Shown here in pieces: positions 1 to 8,577 of a stretch of DNA of 35,715 bases. Source of the stretch: a virus. The DNA lies in the IMG/VR virus record IMGVR_UViG_3300020180_000062, positions 1-35,715 of that record. One strand, 5' to 3'. How positions within the stretch are numbered: position 1 is the stretch's first letter; every line of letters starts with the position of its first letter. The notes under the pieces were generated by a model. That model ran no database searches. It was not told the DNA's origin and saw only the letters and a list, made by a program, of their open reading frames with translations. The position numbers were made by a program, and so were the translations under genes.

Positions 1-10
1 ACTTTACACG

Positions 11-31
11 CTGAGTCTAAAATAGACTCAG
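11..31. repeat. Perfect inverted repeat after the leftward replication operon
   Basis: The arms ctgagtcta (11-19) and tagactcag (23-31) form a perfect 9-bp stem with a 3-nt loop. It lies about 30 bases beyond the stop codon of the last leftward gene (RuvC-like). It could be a transcript-end hairpin, but the ten visible bases beyond it on the minus strand are not T-rich, so an intrinsic terminator is not demonstrated. A protein-binding dyad is the alternative. Confidence 0.5.
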
Positions 32-60
32 GCTGATATACTAGCACCAGTGGATAAAGT

Positions 61-525
61 TCAGAAACTCAGAGCGGCCCCCCGCAGAGACAGCGTGTGC
101 GTAATGGCGATAGAATCCGCAGCGTCCTTGTACAGCTTTATGCCCGGCTGGGCGTAGAGGTCGGTCATTGTGGCGTGGACCCAGTTTTTACGGTCAACCT
201 TATTCTCGAAACGTGGTACGCCTAACGATTTTTGCCAAGCCTTTGGTTCTACTAAAAGTGGTTCAACCCCTAGTTCATCAAACATTCCTAGGGCTAGCCC
301 ATAAGACTCGCCAAATTTAAAGGACATTGAAGCCCCCTGGCCGAGAAAGCCATGCACACGTTCGATTACGCCCGTAACAGGAGCCCTTGTCATGCCCATG
401 GTAATCAACTCTTTAGCCGCTTGTGACGGTCGCATCCGGGCAAATCGGAAGACGGCTATCAACTTCCCGCCTCCGATGACGGAGACCGCCCCTGTCGCCC
501 CGGGGTCACATCCAATGAATATCAT
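61..525 (-). CDS. RuvC-like Holliday junction resolvase
   Basis: This predicted RNase H-fold endonuclease would resolve Holliday junctions or branched replication intermediates before packaging. With the ATG at 525 it is 154 residues, typical of the RuvC class. The acidic residues are in the expected order: Asp7 in GCDPG, Glu55 in VIERV, and Asp134 and Asp137 in DAADSIAI. An in-frame TTG at 549 exists, but the ATG at 525 is preferred. That ATG has an AAGG element about 6 bases upstream and overlaps the polymerase stop codon as ATGA, suggesting translational coupling. It is the last gene of the leftward replication operon. The family call is inferred from motifs; substrate specificity is not visible. 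Confidence 0.8.
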   Translation of the reverse strand: MIFIGCDPGATGAVSVIGGGKLIAVFRFARMRPSQAAKELITMGMTRAPVTGVIERVHGFLGQGASMSFKFGESYGLALGMFDELGVEPLLVEPKAWQKSLGVPRFENKVDRKNWVHATMTDLYAQPGIKLYKDAADSIAITHTLSLRGAALSF

Positions 526-2459
526 TTGCGATACCTTTTTCCGGTCCAACTTTCAACCTTCAACGGCAATCCAGCATACACGGGGGGCTGACGGGTCAGA
601 CAACTTTCAACTGCCCCCATTAACGTGTTACCTTCCGCCTCCGCCACTAATACGACTACTTCGTCATGGACCTGAAGAATCGTTTTAAAACCCTCGCTAT
701 GGAGGTTGATTAGCCCTTGGACGATAAGGTCTCGAGCGATGGCTTGACAGACGTTTTCAACCAGAGAACCGCCCCAGGTGCTTTTTTTAACCAGACCCGT
801 GTTCTCTTTATTAATATAATGTAGCTGGGGAGAGGTATCTCCCGTGCCCCATTTATCGGACCGGCAAACCGTCGGTTTGTAGTAAAACAGTGGGCGGCCG
901 CTTGGTAGGTGGCATTCTAAAAAGTCCCCTACCCTGATGTAGGAGATGAGACCGCAGTGATACCATTGGCCATGGGATAAGACGGCTTGTGTGGCTGCTT
1001 TTTCCAACCCCTTCCAGAGGCGGGGGATATGGGCGTTTTCATGCCGGTAGCTGCTTACTGCGGATACGGCCATCTCGATGGAAACCTTGTTTTCTGCTGC
1101 AAACCGGGTCGCCCCCATTCCGTACCCACAGCCAAGAATCGTTGCCTTGCCGATGCGGTCGCGTTCGCTTCTTGTGACCTCTTCGACGGTTTTCTTGAGG
1201 ATTTTGGCCGCCATCGGGATATAGACGTCTCCCCCTGCCTGAAAAGTTGCCAGCATGTCGTGTTGGCCTGAAAGCCATGCCAGCACTCGACATTCTATGG
1301 CGTTGTAGTCTGAGACCAGAAGCGCCTGACCTTCCGGGGCAAGGATGACCCCCCTGATGGCTGCTGACAGCCCCTTACCCCAAGGCACACCCTTTGGCAA
1401 GGCTAAGGTGGTGTGGAGCGATTCGGCGAGAGTATCGTTTTTAAACCCTGCGATCAGTCCCTTGGGCATGTTTTGCGTTTGCACCCCTCGACCCGCCCAG
1501 CGGCCAGTAAAAGCGCCGTAGTGGCGGAGTGTGCAGCGCACCCGTCCATCCAGCTGGAGGCGGGTTTTAAAGGCTTTGTATTTATTGACGCTAGCGTTAC
1601 CCCCGGCACGCCGGATTAGCAGAACCTTACGTAGGATGGCCGGGCAATCGCGCTGGCTAATTAACGTATTAATGGATTCTGCGTTCACCGACACCACGTT
1701 TGGGTAAAATTCCTGGGCGAGTTTAAGGATTCTGTCAATTTGGCCCACCGTTGTTATACGACCCTCGGTGAGTCTAGCGAGAGTGTTGTCGAGCACGGTC
1801 TTCATTCCGCCGCTGAGCCCGATGGCCGCGTTCACAGCACGCAAATCAACGGGTAAGCCAAGTTCGTTCATCGCTAAATCAACTCGCCGTGCCCAGCGCT
1901 CAAGGGGGCTCTGCTGGAGTTTCATCTGGGCGGGTAGCCGCAGGGCTACTTCTCGGCAGAGCTCAACGTCGTGGGCGGCATAGGCGGCAAACTCAAATAG
2001 CCGGAGGGGGCTATTGCTGAACGACCCGTCTACTCGGGGTTTACAGTACAAGGTTATTAGGTTGGCACCGGATTTCATTTTATGCCCGATGTCGAGGGCT
2101 TTAGTGACGTGGTCAAGCTTACCCGGGAGGCCCGCCATATAGGCCGCTGTCTGGGTGCAGCTCCATTGCTCGATAGGGACATCTGGCCAGCCAAACACCC
2201 TGCGTATTTTCTGGTAAACCCGGTAATCGAAGTCAATGTTATGCGCAACGATGATGTGGCCAGCCCGGAGCGCGGCGACCAGCTCTTGGTGGTACTCATA
2301 ATTTAATAAACAGCCTTGGTAGATTGCCCGGGAGGGGCCGTCATCAACCGCAAAAGCGATGACAAGTGGCCCAAAATCCGGGCAGTCTATGTACAAAGGA
2401 ACCCCAGACTCCAAAATGTTTTCTCGAGACCGCGTTTCAAAGTCGAGGTAAATTGTCAA
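522..2459 (-). CDS. Family A DNA polymerase with 3'-5' exonuclease domain
   Basis: This is the replicative phage DNA polymerase, 645 residues and related to PolA. The N-terminal DEDD exonuclease shows DFE (Asp6, Glu8), AHNIDFD (72-78) and YAAHD (160-164). The polymerase domain shows QTQNMP (327-332), motif A DYNAIECR (Asp384), motif B with Arg435, Lys438 and Tyr446 in RDRIGKATILGCGYG, and motif C HDE (598-600). At the motif B position where E. coli PolA has Phe762 this protein appears to have Leu. No 5'-3' exonuclease domain is present, as is usual for phage enzymes. The start is TTG at 2459, four bases after the stop of the SSB gene, with only a weak G-rich ribosome binding site; no better start is visible. 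The gene overlaps the resolvase by ATGA. Confidence 0.95.
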   Translation of the reverse strand: MTIYLDFETRSRENILESGVPLYIDCPDFGPLVIAFAVDDGPSRAIYQGCLLNYEYHQELVAALRAGHIIVAHNIDFDYRVYQKIRRVFGWPDVPIEQWSCTQTAAYMAGLPGKLDHVTKALDIGHKMKSGANLITLYCKPRVDGSFSNSPLRLFEFAAYAAHDVELCREVALRLPAQMKLQQSPLERWARRVDLAMNELGLPVDLRAVNAAIGLSGGMKTVLDNTLARLTEGRITTVGQIDRILKLAQEFYPNVVSVNAESINTLISQRDCPAILRKVLLIRRAGGNASVNKYKAFKTRLQLDGRVRCTLRHYGAFTGRWAGRGVQTQNMPKGLIAGFKNDTLAESLHTTLALPKGVPWGKGLSAAIRGVILAPEGQALLVSDYNAIECRVLAWLSGQHDMLATFQAGGDVYIPMAAKILKKTVEEVTRSERDRIGKATILGCGYGMGATRFAAENKVSIEMAVSAVSSYRHENAHIPRLWKGLEKAATQAVLSHGQWYHCGLISYIRVGDFLECHLPSGRPLFYYKPTVCRSDKWGTGDTSPQLHYINKENTGLVKKSTWGGSLVENVCQAIARDLIVQGLINLHSEGFKTILQVHDEVVVLVAEAEGNTLMGAVESCLTRQPPVYAGLPLKVESWTGKRYRK

Positions 2460-2463
2460 GGTG

Positions 2464-3162
2464 CTAGAACCCCGCCGTAACAGGAGTGCCGGGCTGCTCG
2501 AACGCTCTGGGCTGGGCGGCTACAGGCGCCGTGATTGGCTGACCATTTATGCTTGACCCATCCTCGCGCTCCTGACCCACGGGGACGGCCATAATGTAGC
2601 CCGCGGGCAACTGGGCCTGAATGGCGTTCATTTGGGCGATTACTTTAGCGCTACTGCGGGTTTCAATAACGGGTGCGTCTTGAAAGAATTTGACCCCATT
2701 GCAATAGGCGGTAATCCCAAAGTTGACCCCGTTTTTATAGTGCACAAAGCTTAGCCCTACCTGCACCAACGCCCCACGGTAGAAGCCGCTGACATCTTTC
2801 GCCCGGCCGTCTGGGCCCGTTAAATAGGGTGGGTATATACTGCTGCAACTAAAGCTGATTAAGTCCGGAAAGCTTTCGTCGCCCCCGGGGGTTAAGGGCT
2901 TGCACAGCTCACCGGGCGCGCCGGGGTTAAGCCGTTTACATTCAAGGACGGCGTTCCTTATTTGTTCTAAAAGGGCCCCTTGTGTTTTTGGGTCGATTAA
3001 GAAGCTGACCCGATACTTCTCTTTGTTAATAGTGTGGCCAGCGCTGCGGATTCGGTCTGCGGCTTCCGCCGCTTGTGCGGCCGTGAACGCAAAATAATTA
3101 AGCCGCACAGGTTGGTCCATTGAGAGCTGAACGGGGACTGTGACCGGGTGGGTTTTAGACAT
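2464..3162 (-). CDS. Probable ssDNA-binding protein (DUF2815/Enc34 SSB-like)
   Basis: This 232-residue protein is probably the phage single-stranded DNA-binding protein that coats template strands for the adjacent polymerase. It shows the DUF2815 (Enc34-type OB-fold SSB) pattern: a central FYRGALVQVGLSFVHY strand block followed by GVNFGITAYCNGVKFFQDA. The last residues are a Pro/Ala/Gln-rich tail ending GTPVTAGF, a flexible C-terminus as in other SSBs, though not the acidic tip seen in E. coli SSB. The ATG at 3162 is chosen over an upstream GTG (3180) because GAAGGA lies about 8 bases upstream. The start overlaps the end of the nuclease gene by 8 bases. Gene order SSB-polymerase supports the call; DNA binding itself is inferred. 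Confidence 0.72.
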   Translation of the reverse strand: MSKTHPVTVPVQLSMDQPVRLNYFAFTAAQAAEAADRIRSAGHTINKEKYRVSFLIDPKTQGALLEQIRNAVLECKRLNPGAPGELCKPLTPGGDESFPDLISFSCSSIYPPYLTGPDGRAKDVSGFYRGALVQVGLSFVHYKNGVNFGITAYCNGVKFFQDAPVIETRSSAKVIAQMNAIQAQLPAGYIMAVPVGQEREDGSSINGQPITAPVAAQPRAFEQPGTPVTAGF

Positions 3163-4201
3163 TGGCTTTTCCTTCTTCACTTCTGGTTAAGATATACTGC
3201 TGAGTTTCTTTAATCAGTGAGCCGATCTTCTCTTCGAGGTGTGGGCTTTTTAAAAGCACCTGTGTGGGGCTCAGTAGTGTTTTGGCAAAGCGGCCATCCC
3301 CAATAAGCAGCTCCAGCTCAAAGTTTGCCAAGTCTGGGTCTTCCCACTGCCGGGGCCCCCGCCGGGTTTTTAAATTCCAGCCTGGAACCGGATGGCCCAT
3401 TTTCATGCTTTGTTTAACGTAGGTTTTTAAATCATCGGCGTACCGAGTGGCGAGGGTGGCTAAGTCCATTAGACGGCCCATTTCGTGCAGCGAGAGTTCG
3501 CGTAGAGGCGGGGCCGTTGCGAGGGGTTGGATGACCTCCTCCTGAAATACGGGGCATATACTACGTCCCGGGCAGATTTTACACCATGTCCCCGGGACGT
3601 AGGGGGCGTTAACCGCTTCTGCCTGAACGGCGGCGTCCAAGAGGAAGTTTTCAAAAACCAGTAACTGCTCAATTGTGACGAAGACGCTGCTGAAAGCGGC
3701 TCCAAAAAGGCTACGGGGCTGGTAAATAAACAGCGTCACCCCGCTATACTGGCCTGCTGCATCGCCAAACGACCTTAACTTAGTGACCGCCGTCGCTAAC
3801 AACTGCTCATTACTTTCGGCGTTGACTGGGGAGCCTTGCCCGTATTTATAATCGCCCACCACAAAGCTCTCCTTACCGTAGGAGATAACATCTGCATCGC
3901 CACGCACCTGGGGATTTGCCGGGTGCGCAATGCGCTGCTCCACTTCGCGGTTAGGGGCCTGATTAAGCTGCTCGAACGCCGCCACAACCCCTAAGTAATC
4001 GATTGCGTGTTTGACCATCTCTCGAGAGTCGTCATCGGTGGGCAAGGGTTCCCCCCTTAACGCCATTGCTGCTATACGGTGCGCTTCCGTCCCTTCGAGC
4101 TGCTCTTTCGAAGACGGCATCCTTGTGGCTCGGAGGGATAGAGACCTCGACCCCGGGCAATGCGCCCAGCGTGAGGTCCCAGAGAAACTAAGACCTGCCA
4201 T
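3155..4201 (-). CDS. PD-(D/E)XK nuclease, DUF2800 family, with probable Fe-S cluster
   Basis: This 348-residue protein resembles the RecB/Cas4/AddB-like exonucleases found in phage replication modules. Visible elements are EGTEAH (Glu37 region), GDAD (102-104) and GDYKYG with Asp117 and Lys119, forming the D...D-x-K core. One Cys near the N-terminus (Cys15, in HCPGS) and Cys207-x2-Cys210-x5-Cys216 match the split four-cysteine 4Fe-4S arrangement of Cas4/AddB nucleases. It probably processes DNA ends for recombination-dependent replication. The ATG at 4201 follows the preceding stop directly. It sits between the DUF6378-like gene and the SSB, with overlaps indicating one operon. Polarity and metal cluster are inferences. 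Confidence 0.8.
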   Translation of the reverse strand: MAGLSFSGTSRWAHCPGSRSLSLRATRMPSSKEQLEGTEAHRIAAMALRGEPLPTDDDSREMVKHAIDYLGVVAAFEQLNQAPNREVEQRIAHPANPQVRGDADVISYGKESFVVGDYKYGQGSPVNAESNEQLLATAVTKLRSFGDAAGQYSGVTLFIYQPRSLFGAAFSSVFVTIEQLLVFENFLLDAAVQAEAVNAPYVPGTWCKICPGRSICPVFQEEVIQPLATAPPLRELSLHEMGRLMDLATLATRYADDLKTYVKQSMKMGHPVPGWNLKTRRGPRQWEDPDLANFELELLIGDGRFAKTLLSPTQVLLKSPHLEEKIGSLIKETQQYILTRSEEGKANV

Positions 4202-4495
4202 TTATATACCCCGGCTCTCCATTAATTTCATCTGCTTGACCGACGTATCGTGGTTAAGGATGTGGTTTTCGGCGAGACGTGCATACCCACTGATGTCCGT
4301 CCAATGGTCCTGAAAAGTTTCGTCCCCGGCGATGATGCGCGAAACTTTATCCAGAATTAAATCGAGCGAGTTCAACAGCAGAGGGTCGAAACCCATCCGC
4401 TGGCAGTGGTAAAGCTCTTTCATGTCGTAAAGAATCCGAGTGCGCGCAAGGCAAGAGCCATGGGTCGCTTCCCGGTTTGCCAACAGGTCTTGCAC
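4202..4495 (-). CDS. Small MazG/DUF6378-like all-alpha protein
   Basis: This 97-residue, apparently all-helical protein starts with GTG four bases after the previous stop, under a G-rich ribosome binding site. The C-terminal half reads ILDKVSRI, then an acidic stretch and DHWTDISGYARLAE. That is the signature of DUF6378/Nmad1-type small phage proteins (family pattern: DK-x-x-R then D-W-x-D-I-x-G-Y-A). Some relatives are linked to nucleotide metabolism or modification, but no catalytic set can be confirmed here. The position inside the replication operon fits a nucleotide-pool or replication accessory role. The family assignment is from pattern only. Confidence 0.5.
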   Translation of the reverse strand: MQDLLANREATHGSCLARTRILYDMKELYHCQRMGFDPLLLNSLDLILDKVSRIIAGDETFQDHWTDISGYARLAENHILNHDTSVKQMKLMESRGI

Positions 4496-4497
4496 CC

Positions 4498-4992
4498 CTA
4501 GAACCCCCCAGTGCTTGCAGCAGACTGAGCTGCAAGTTCATAGGCCGCCCCAGTGCAGTGCTGGACCATTGCGTTTGCGTCGTCGATTGTTATGTTCGCT
4601 TTGGTTAAGCCCCGGCTGGCACAGTACTCGCCACTAAAGGTACCGATGACATCACGGGCGATACCTGTGGTTGCTGCGAGCGCATCTAGACGGGATTTAA
4701 TCATCTCGGTCGCCATTGCCTCGCCTAACGGCGCAGCGTTTGTGGAGGGGCCAGCGGGGGTCGCTGGTGGGGCAACGCTGATTTGCGTTAGAACTAACCC
4801 TTCTGGGAGCTCTGGTTCCAGGGCATCGGCTTTACGTGCACGTCGAGCTGGAGGGGTTTTGGGGGCGGCGCCACCGGCTGCAAGGTCCAGAGCGTTTACT
4901 CTTTCGTATAACTCCTCCAGCACCTGGGCCGATTTCTCGACAGTCAAAAAGATATTGTTGACCTGGGCAACCAAGTCCTCTACTATAGGCAT
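4498..4992 (-). CDS. Hypothetical protein with N-terminal coiled coil
   Basis: This 164-residue protein has no recognised family. Residues about 1-38 look like an amphipathic coiled coil (VEDLVAQVNNIFLTVEKS). An Ala/Pro/Lys/Arg-rich linker (about 40-58) and a Pro/Ala-rich stretch (about 72-88) lead into a helical C-terminal domain. Its length and place between SNF2 helicase and nuclease genes suggest a replication accessory or DNA-bound scaffold protein, but nothing specific can be claimed. The ATG is preceded by AAAGGAA. Confidence 0.7.
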   Translation of the reverse strand: MPIVEDLVAQVNNIFLTVEKSAQVLEELYERVNALDLAAGGAAPKTPPARRARKADALEPELPEGLVLTQISVAPPATPAGPSTNAAPLGEAMATEMIKSRLDALAATTGIARDVIGTFSGEYCASRGLTKANITIDDANAMVQHCTGAAYELAAQSAASTGGF

Positions 4993-5029
4993 TAGTAAAA
5001 ATTCCTTTACTTTACTTCACTTTACTTTA
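4993..5029 (-). other. Repetitive A+T-rich leader (TTTAC repeats)
   Basis: The short junction between the SNF2 gene and the coiled-coil gene is built from repeated aaagt/gtaaag pentamers on the minus strand, ending in the ribosome binding site AAAGGA. A very similar repeated leader lies ahead of the amidoligase gene (about 15797-15830). It is probably a simple-sequence translation initiation region; no further signal is evident. Confidence 0.4.
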
Positions 5030-6263
5030 ATATACCCCGCGCTGCTGCGCGTTTGCGCTCCAGCGCGGCTCTCATTCGGCTTTCGATATCAGAGCCTCGA
5101 GCTTCCACAAAATAAAACGTACATTCATCGAGTTGTCCATTGCGGTCTAAGCGTCCCATTGCTTGGTCTATTTGGGCCGGTGTCCAGTCCTGTTCTAAAA
5201 ACATACCCGTTGAGCACGCAGCCTGAAGGCCATCGAGCCCAGTACCACCAGCTCTGATTTGTACGACTGCTAATTTTCTAAAACCACGAACAAAGCTGTC
5301 TATCATTTGTTTTCTTTGGGCAATGCTTTGTCCTCCTTCTATTATCGCCGCCATAGGGAAACGGGCAACGATTTGTTGCAAAACGTTTCGGTGATGTGCA
5401 AAAACTACAAGGTTCCCGTGGTGTTTTAACACCGCTGCAATGGTCTCCAAAGCCTCTGGGGTCTTGCTTTCCGCCGATACTCGCCGAGCGGTTATATGGT
5501 TCTCCTGGTCGAACTCTAAACGCTGTAAGTCTATTGGCGCTGTGATTTTATAAACACTTGGCGGAACCCAATCGCCGAGCACCTGTTGCCGGGTGCGCCG
5601 GAACATAAAATTATTGAGCCGCAGTGCTAACTCCTCCACCTCGCTGGCTCCGGAGTCCTCGAAATGCGAGCCCTCAAAATGCGCAGCGCAGAATTTACGC
5701 GCGTAGGCTTCATACCCATGGCAATCGTATAGAGCATCCGGCCAGAGGGCGTTGAGCAGTGGGTAGAAGTCTCTGGGCCCACTCAAAATGGGTGTGCCGG
5801 TTAGAGCGAAAACTTTCCTAGCCACGGTATAAAGCCCCGTGCCCTTACCGAGCACACGCTGGGTTCGTTTCGAGTTGCCGCTTGCCAGGTAATGCGCTTC
5901 GTCAAGGATTAAGACGTCGTAACCTGAACCGGCTTTGTTCATCCGCTTAATCGTTTCATAGAGCGAAAAGCTGCCACTTTGTGAGCGGCTCAGGTGGTCG
6001 TAATTCCAGATGCATACGCTTGTGTTTAGGCTGTTTACCCCTACATTTGTGTAGCCCTCACCCCGGAACGTGTTGGCCCAATGCTGTTTCACCGTAGCGG
6101 GGCAGAGCACTAGAATTCGGGAGGCCCCTAATCGGCGGCAAGCGTGGACGGCCGATAGGGTTTTACCCACGCCCATGTCATCGGCTAAAAGCCGGTTTGG
6201 GAATCGAGGGTCACAAAGAAAATCGACTGCGGGTTTCTGGTACTCGTAAAGCTCCACTACCAC
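5022..6263 (-). CDS. SNF2-family (DEAH-box) DNA helicase
   Basis: This 413-residue superfamily 2 helicase is of the compact SNF2 type common in phage replication modules. Motif I is DDMGVGKT (28-35), motif II DEAH (121-124) and motif III TGTP (155-158). The C-terminal RecA-like domain shows GGTGLDGLQAA (motif V) and QAMGRLDRNGQ (motif VI). It would act as an ATP-driven translocase or remodeller at forks or recombination intermediates. The start is GTG at 6263, or GTG at 6257 overlapping the TAG of the primase gene; GAGG lies just upstream of both. It sits directly between the primase-helicase and the recombination genes, in the same operon. Confidence 0.92.
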   Translation of the reverse strand: MVVELYEYQKPAVDFLCDPRFPNRLLADDMGVGKTLSAVHACRRLGASRILVLCPATVKQHWANTFRGEGYTNVGVNSLNTSVCIWNYDHLSRSQSGSFSLYETIKRMNKAGSGYDVLILDEAHYLASGNSKRTQRVLGKGTGLYTVARKVFALTGTPILSGPRDFYPLLNALWPDALYDCHGYEAYARKFCAAHFEGSHFEDSGASEVEELALRLNNFMFRRTRQQVLGDWVPPSVYKITAPIDLQRLEFDQENHITARRVSAESKTPEALETIAAVLKHHGNLVVFAHHRNVLQQIVARFPMAAIIEGGQSIAQRKQMIDSFVRGFRKLAVVQIRAGGTGLDGLQAACSTGMFLEQDWTPAQIDQAMGRLDRNGQLDECTFYFVEARGSDIESRMRAALERKRAAARGILK

Positions 6264-8575
6264 GCCTCGCGCTGGCTATACGGGCGGTTGGTCAAGACTA
6301 CATGACGGGTCTGGGTGTCATTATCCCAGTGACGTACCCCAGTGACTCCTTCGTGGCGTAGCCACTTTGACACTGTCGCACGCTCAAACTTGTTCAGGTC
6401 TGGCATGCCCATCTTTTCATCGATAAAGGTGTTTAAGGTTAAGTGGTCTTCGTGGAAGTTGGCCAAGGCCTTTTTAAAAGGCTCCCATGAAGGGGGGCGG
6501 AGGGCATCCGAGTTCTTGGCAAACACCTTTCTGGTAACTTTCGCCACCATAATGTTTCGGTAAGAGAGGCCCATAAGGTGGAGGCACCTATTAATTCTTG
6601 CCGCCACCTGGTTAGAGAGGTCTGGCCCGTGAATTCCCATCGCATCACGTGCGACATCCGCCACGGTGAACTTTGCGTCCTCTGGCTGGAGCGCCATCCA
6701 GTCGCTTAAATTGTCTACCCATGCATCGGTCAGCATTCGTGCTTGCGTCTCCACTTTCCCTAATTCTTCTAATCTTTCAAACGGAAACTCTGCGTAGCGG
6801 CCAGCCCGGTAAGCCACCACGGCTTCAGCGTATAACTGCGGTATAATCTCGCGCGCAAAATCAATATCAATCAGCTGGACTTCAACGGGTAGCATCCGCC
6901 GGTTGCCCGTGATGTCCCTCAAGTAGCCCTCGCCGTCAGGGTTATACGTCGCAATCATTAAACACTGTTTTTTAAAATCAGTTGCGACTTTATCATACGG
7001 GGTACGGAAGCGTAATGTATCGTCGGTCAAAAACTTCTTAAGCCGGTCGCCGTCAGCTTGCTTGAGGCCTGCCAGTTCAGGCAGCTCGATGATCCACTTG
7101 CCTTGGAGGTTCATAAACATGTCTTTATCCCGGAAATCAAGGCTTAGAGAGCCATAATACCGGGGGATTGGCGCAAGGGCCTGAATGAGTGCTCCCTTTT
7201 TTGTGCCTTGGCCGCCTTCGAGAATCAGCAGTGAATCCGCTTTGCACCCGGGTTCATACGCCCGGGCCACCGCAGTTAGAAGCGTCACCTCTGAAGCGAG
7301 GCGGTTGAACTCATTATCATCCGCATCGGCGACCATGTGCAGCCACTTGGTGATTCGTGGAATCCCGTCCCATTTAAGGGCGTTCAGCCAAGCTTGAATC
7401 GGGTGGTACTCGCTTTGCTTGGCGACGTAACGGGCGGCCTTCCACGTCTCATCGCCTTTCATTTCCATGCCATATCGCTGGCCTAGGTAATAAATCAGCT
7501 CAAGGCATTCGTCATCGGTAAAGCGGTAGCGCCCTTCATTAAAGACCTTGTGCCATGGGGGGGTAATGTTAAACTCAATCTCGCCCGATAGAACGTTGAA
7601 CCTCAAAAGCCGGTGGAGTTCGTTGTGCCAGCTTTCGTCCACCGAGGGGAGCATCATTAGGGTGCAAAGGTTTGCGAAGGTGGGCTTTATCTTCCCGTGG
7701 GTATCCCGGTTAAAAGTACGGTTGGTGTCCTGCAAAGACTCTTCAACCGCTTGGATTTCTATGGGCGTAAGTGGGCTGGTAAAGTCCTTGTACCGGGCGT
7801 AACCCCCAGCATATTTACCGTATTTATAGGCGTTGTCTACCTTTTTTTCCATTTCGGTGTCGCTCCACGCGGGGAGACAACGGGGGTTATAGTGGTAGAG
7901 CATTAGCTCTAGGGTTTTCTCGGGCGTGAGGTGCTCTTCGCGGCCTTGGCACGCCACGATATAGGTCTGGTGGTCGCCACTCTCGCCCTGAAATGCAGGG
8001 GGGCACCCTTTTAAGTACTCTACGTATTTGGCGATGGCTACTTCGTGGTCGACCAGCTCCATATTAGCAACCGCAGTGCGGGGGCTTTCCCCCTGGGCGA
8101 TAAGGATGGAAACCAGCTCCGGAGGGGCATCGGTTATCTGGTTTACCCAGCCCTCGCTAACCCTATACGCTACGTGGGTTTCGTAGTGAATGGACTCCGG
8201 GCCAACCACATAATGGCCCGCCGATAGAAAGTCAATCCCCGGGTATTGGTCGAGGTTTTTTTTCACCCGGAATTCTGGGATTTTATAGTAGTGATGGCAC
8301 CCACCACCGCCCGTTGTCACCGTAAAAGTGTCTGGGAAGCCCCCGATATCCTCAGCAAGCTCAAGGTAAGAGTTGCGGCCATCCGGGTAGTTTCGTGGGT
8401 CGGAATCCACAACCAAAATGCCTAGGGGTAGGTTCACCCCATAGTTATCCTTCCTAATGGGCTCCGCATTTTCAGGGGTGGTCAACTGCCACTCTTTGAT
8501 AAGCGCCCGTTTTCCAGCGACCCGAAAAGTGCCAAATCCAGCCGCCCGATAAGCGGCTTGTATCTCAAGAGTCAC
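6257..8575 (-). CDS. Primase-polymerase / VirE-type helicase fusion
   Basis: This 772-residue replication initiator/primase-helicase combines an archaeo-eukaryotic Prim-Pol domain with a VirE/D5-like ATPase. Prim-Pol signs are VVDSDPRN (Asp57, Asp59), TTGGGGCHHYYK (His94, His95) and GIDFLSAGHYVVGPES. A PriCT-like region follows at about 227-253. The VirE-type motor shows EGGQGTKKGAL (453-463) in the Walker A position, KWIIELPEL (493-501) as Walker B, ATYNP (sensor) and GNRR (557-560, probable arginine finger). The Walker A is odd: the usual GKS/T is KKG. The start is GTG at 8575, two bases after the previous stop, with GGAG 7-8 bases upstream. Only the C-terminal codons overlap the SNF2 gene. 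Confidence 0.9.
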   Translation of the reverse strand: MTLEIQAAYRAAGFGTFRVAGKRALIKEWQLTTPENAEPIRKDNYGVNLPLGILVVDSDPRNYPDGRNSYLELAEDIGGFPDTFTVTTGGGGCHHYYKIPEFRVKKNLDQYPGIDFLSAGHYVVGPESIHYETHVAYRVSEGWVNQITDAPPELVSILIAQGESPRTAVANMELVDHEVAIAKYVEYLKGCPPAFQGESGDHQTYIVACQGREEHLTPEKTLELMLYHYNPRCLPAWSDTEMEKKVDNAYKYGKYAGGYARYKDFTSPLTPIEIQAVEESLQDTNRTFNRDTHGKIKPTFANLCTLMMLPSVDESWHNELHRLLRFNVLSGEIEFNITPPWHKVFNEGRYRFTDDECLELIYYLGQRYGMEMKGDETWKAARYVAKQSEYHPIQAWLNALKWDGIPRITKWLHMVADADDNEFNRLASEVTLLTAVARAYEPGCKADSLLILEGGQGTKKGALIQALAPIPRYYGSLSLDFRDKDMFMNLQGKWIIELPELAGLKQADGDRLKKFLTDDTLRFRTPYDKVATDFKKQCLMIATYNPDGEGYLRDITGNRRMLPVEVQLIDIDFAREIIPQLYAEAVVAYRAGRYAEFPFERLEELGKVETQARMLTDAWVDNLSDWMALQPEDAKFTVADVARDAMGIHGPDLSNQVAARINRCLHLMGLSYRNIMVAKVTRKVFAKNSDALRPPSWEPFKKALANFHEDHLTLNTFIDEKMGMPDLNKFERATVSKWLRHEGVTGVRHWDNDTQTRHVVLTNRPYSQREAW

Positions 8576-8577
8576 GG

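Noticed and set aside
4553-5257. 234-codon plus-strand open frame across the early operon
   Set aside because: It is antisense to the coiled-coil and SNF2 genes and spans their junction; no motif or initiation signal.
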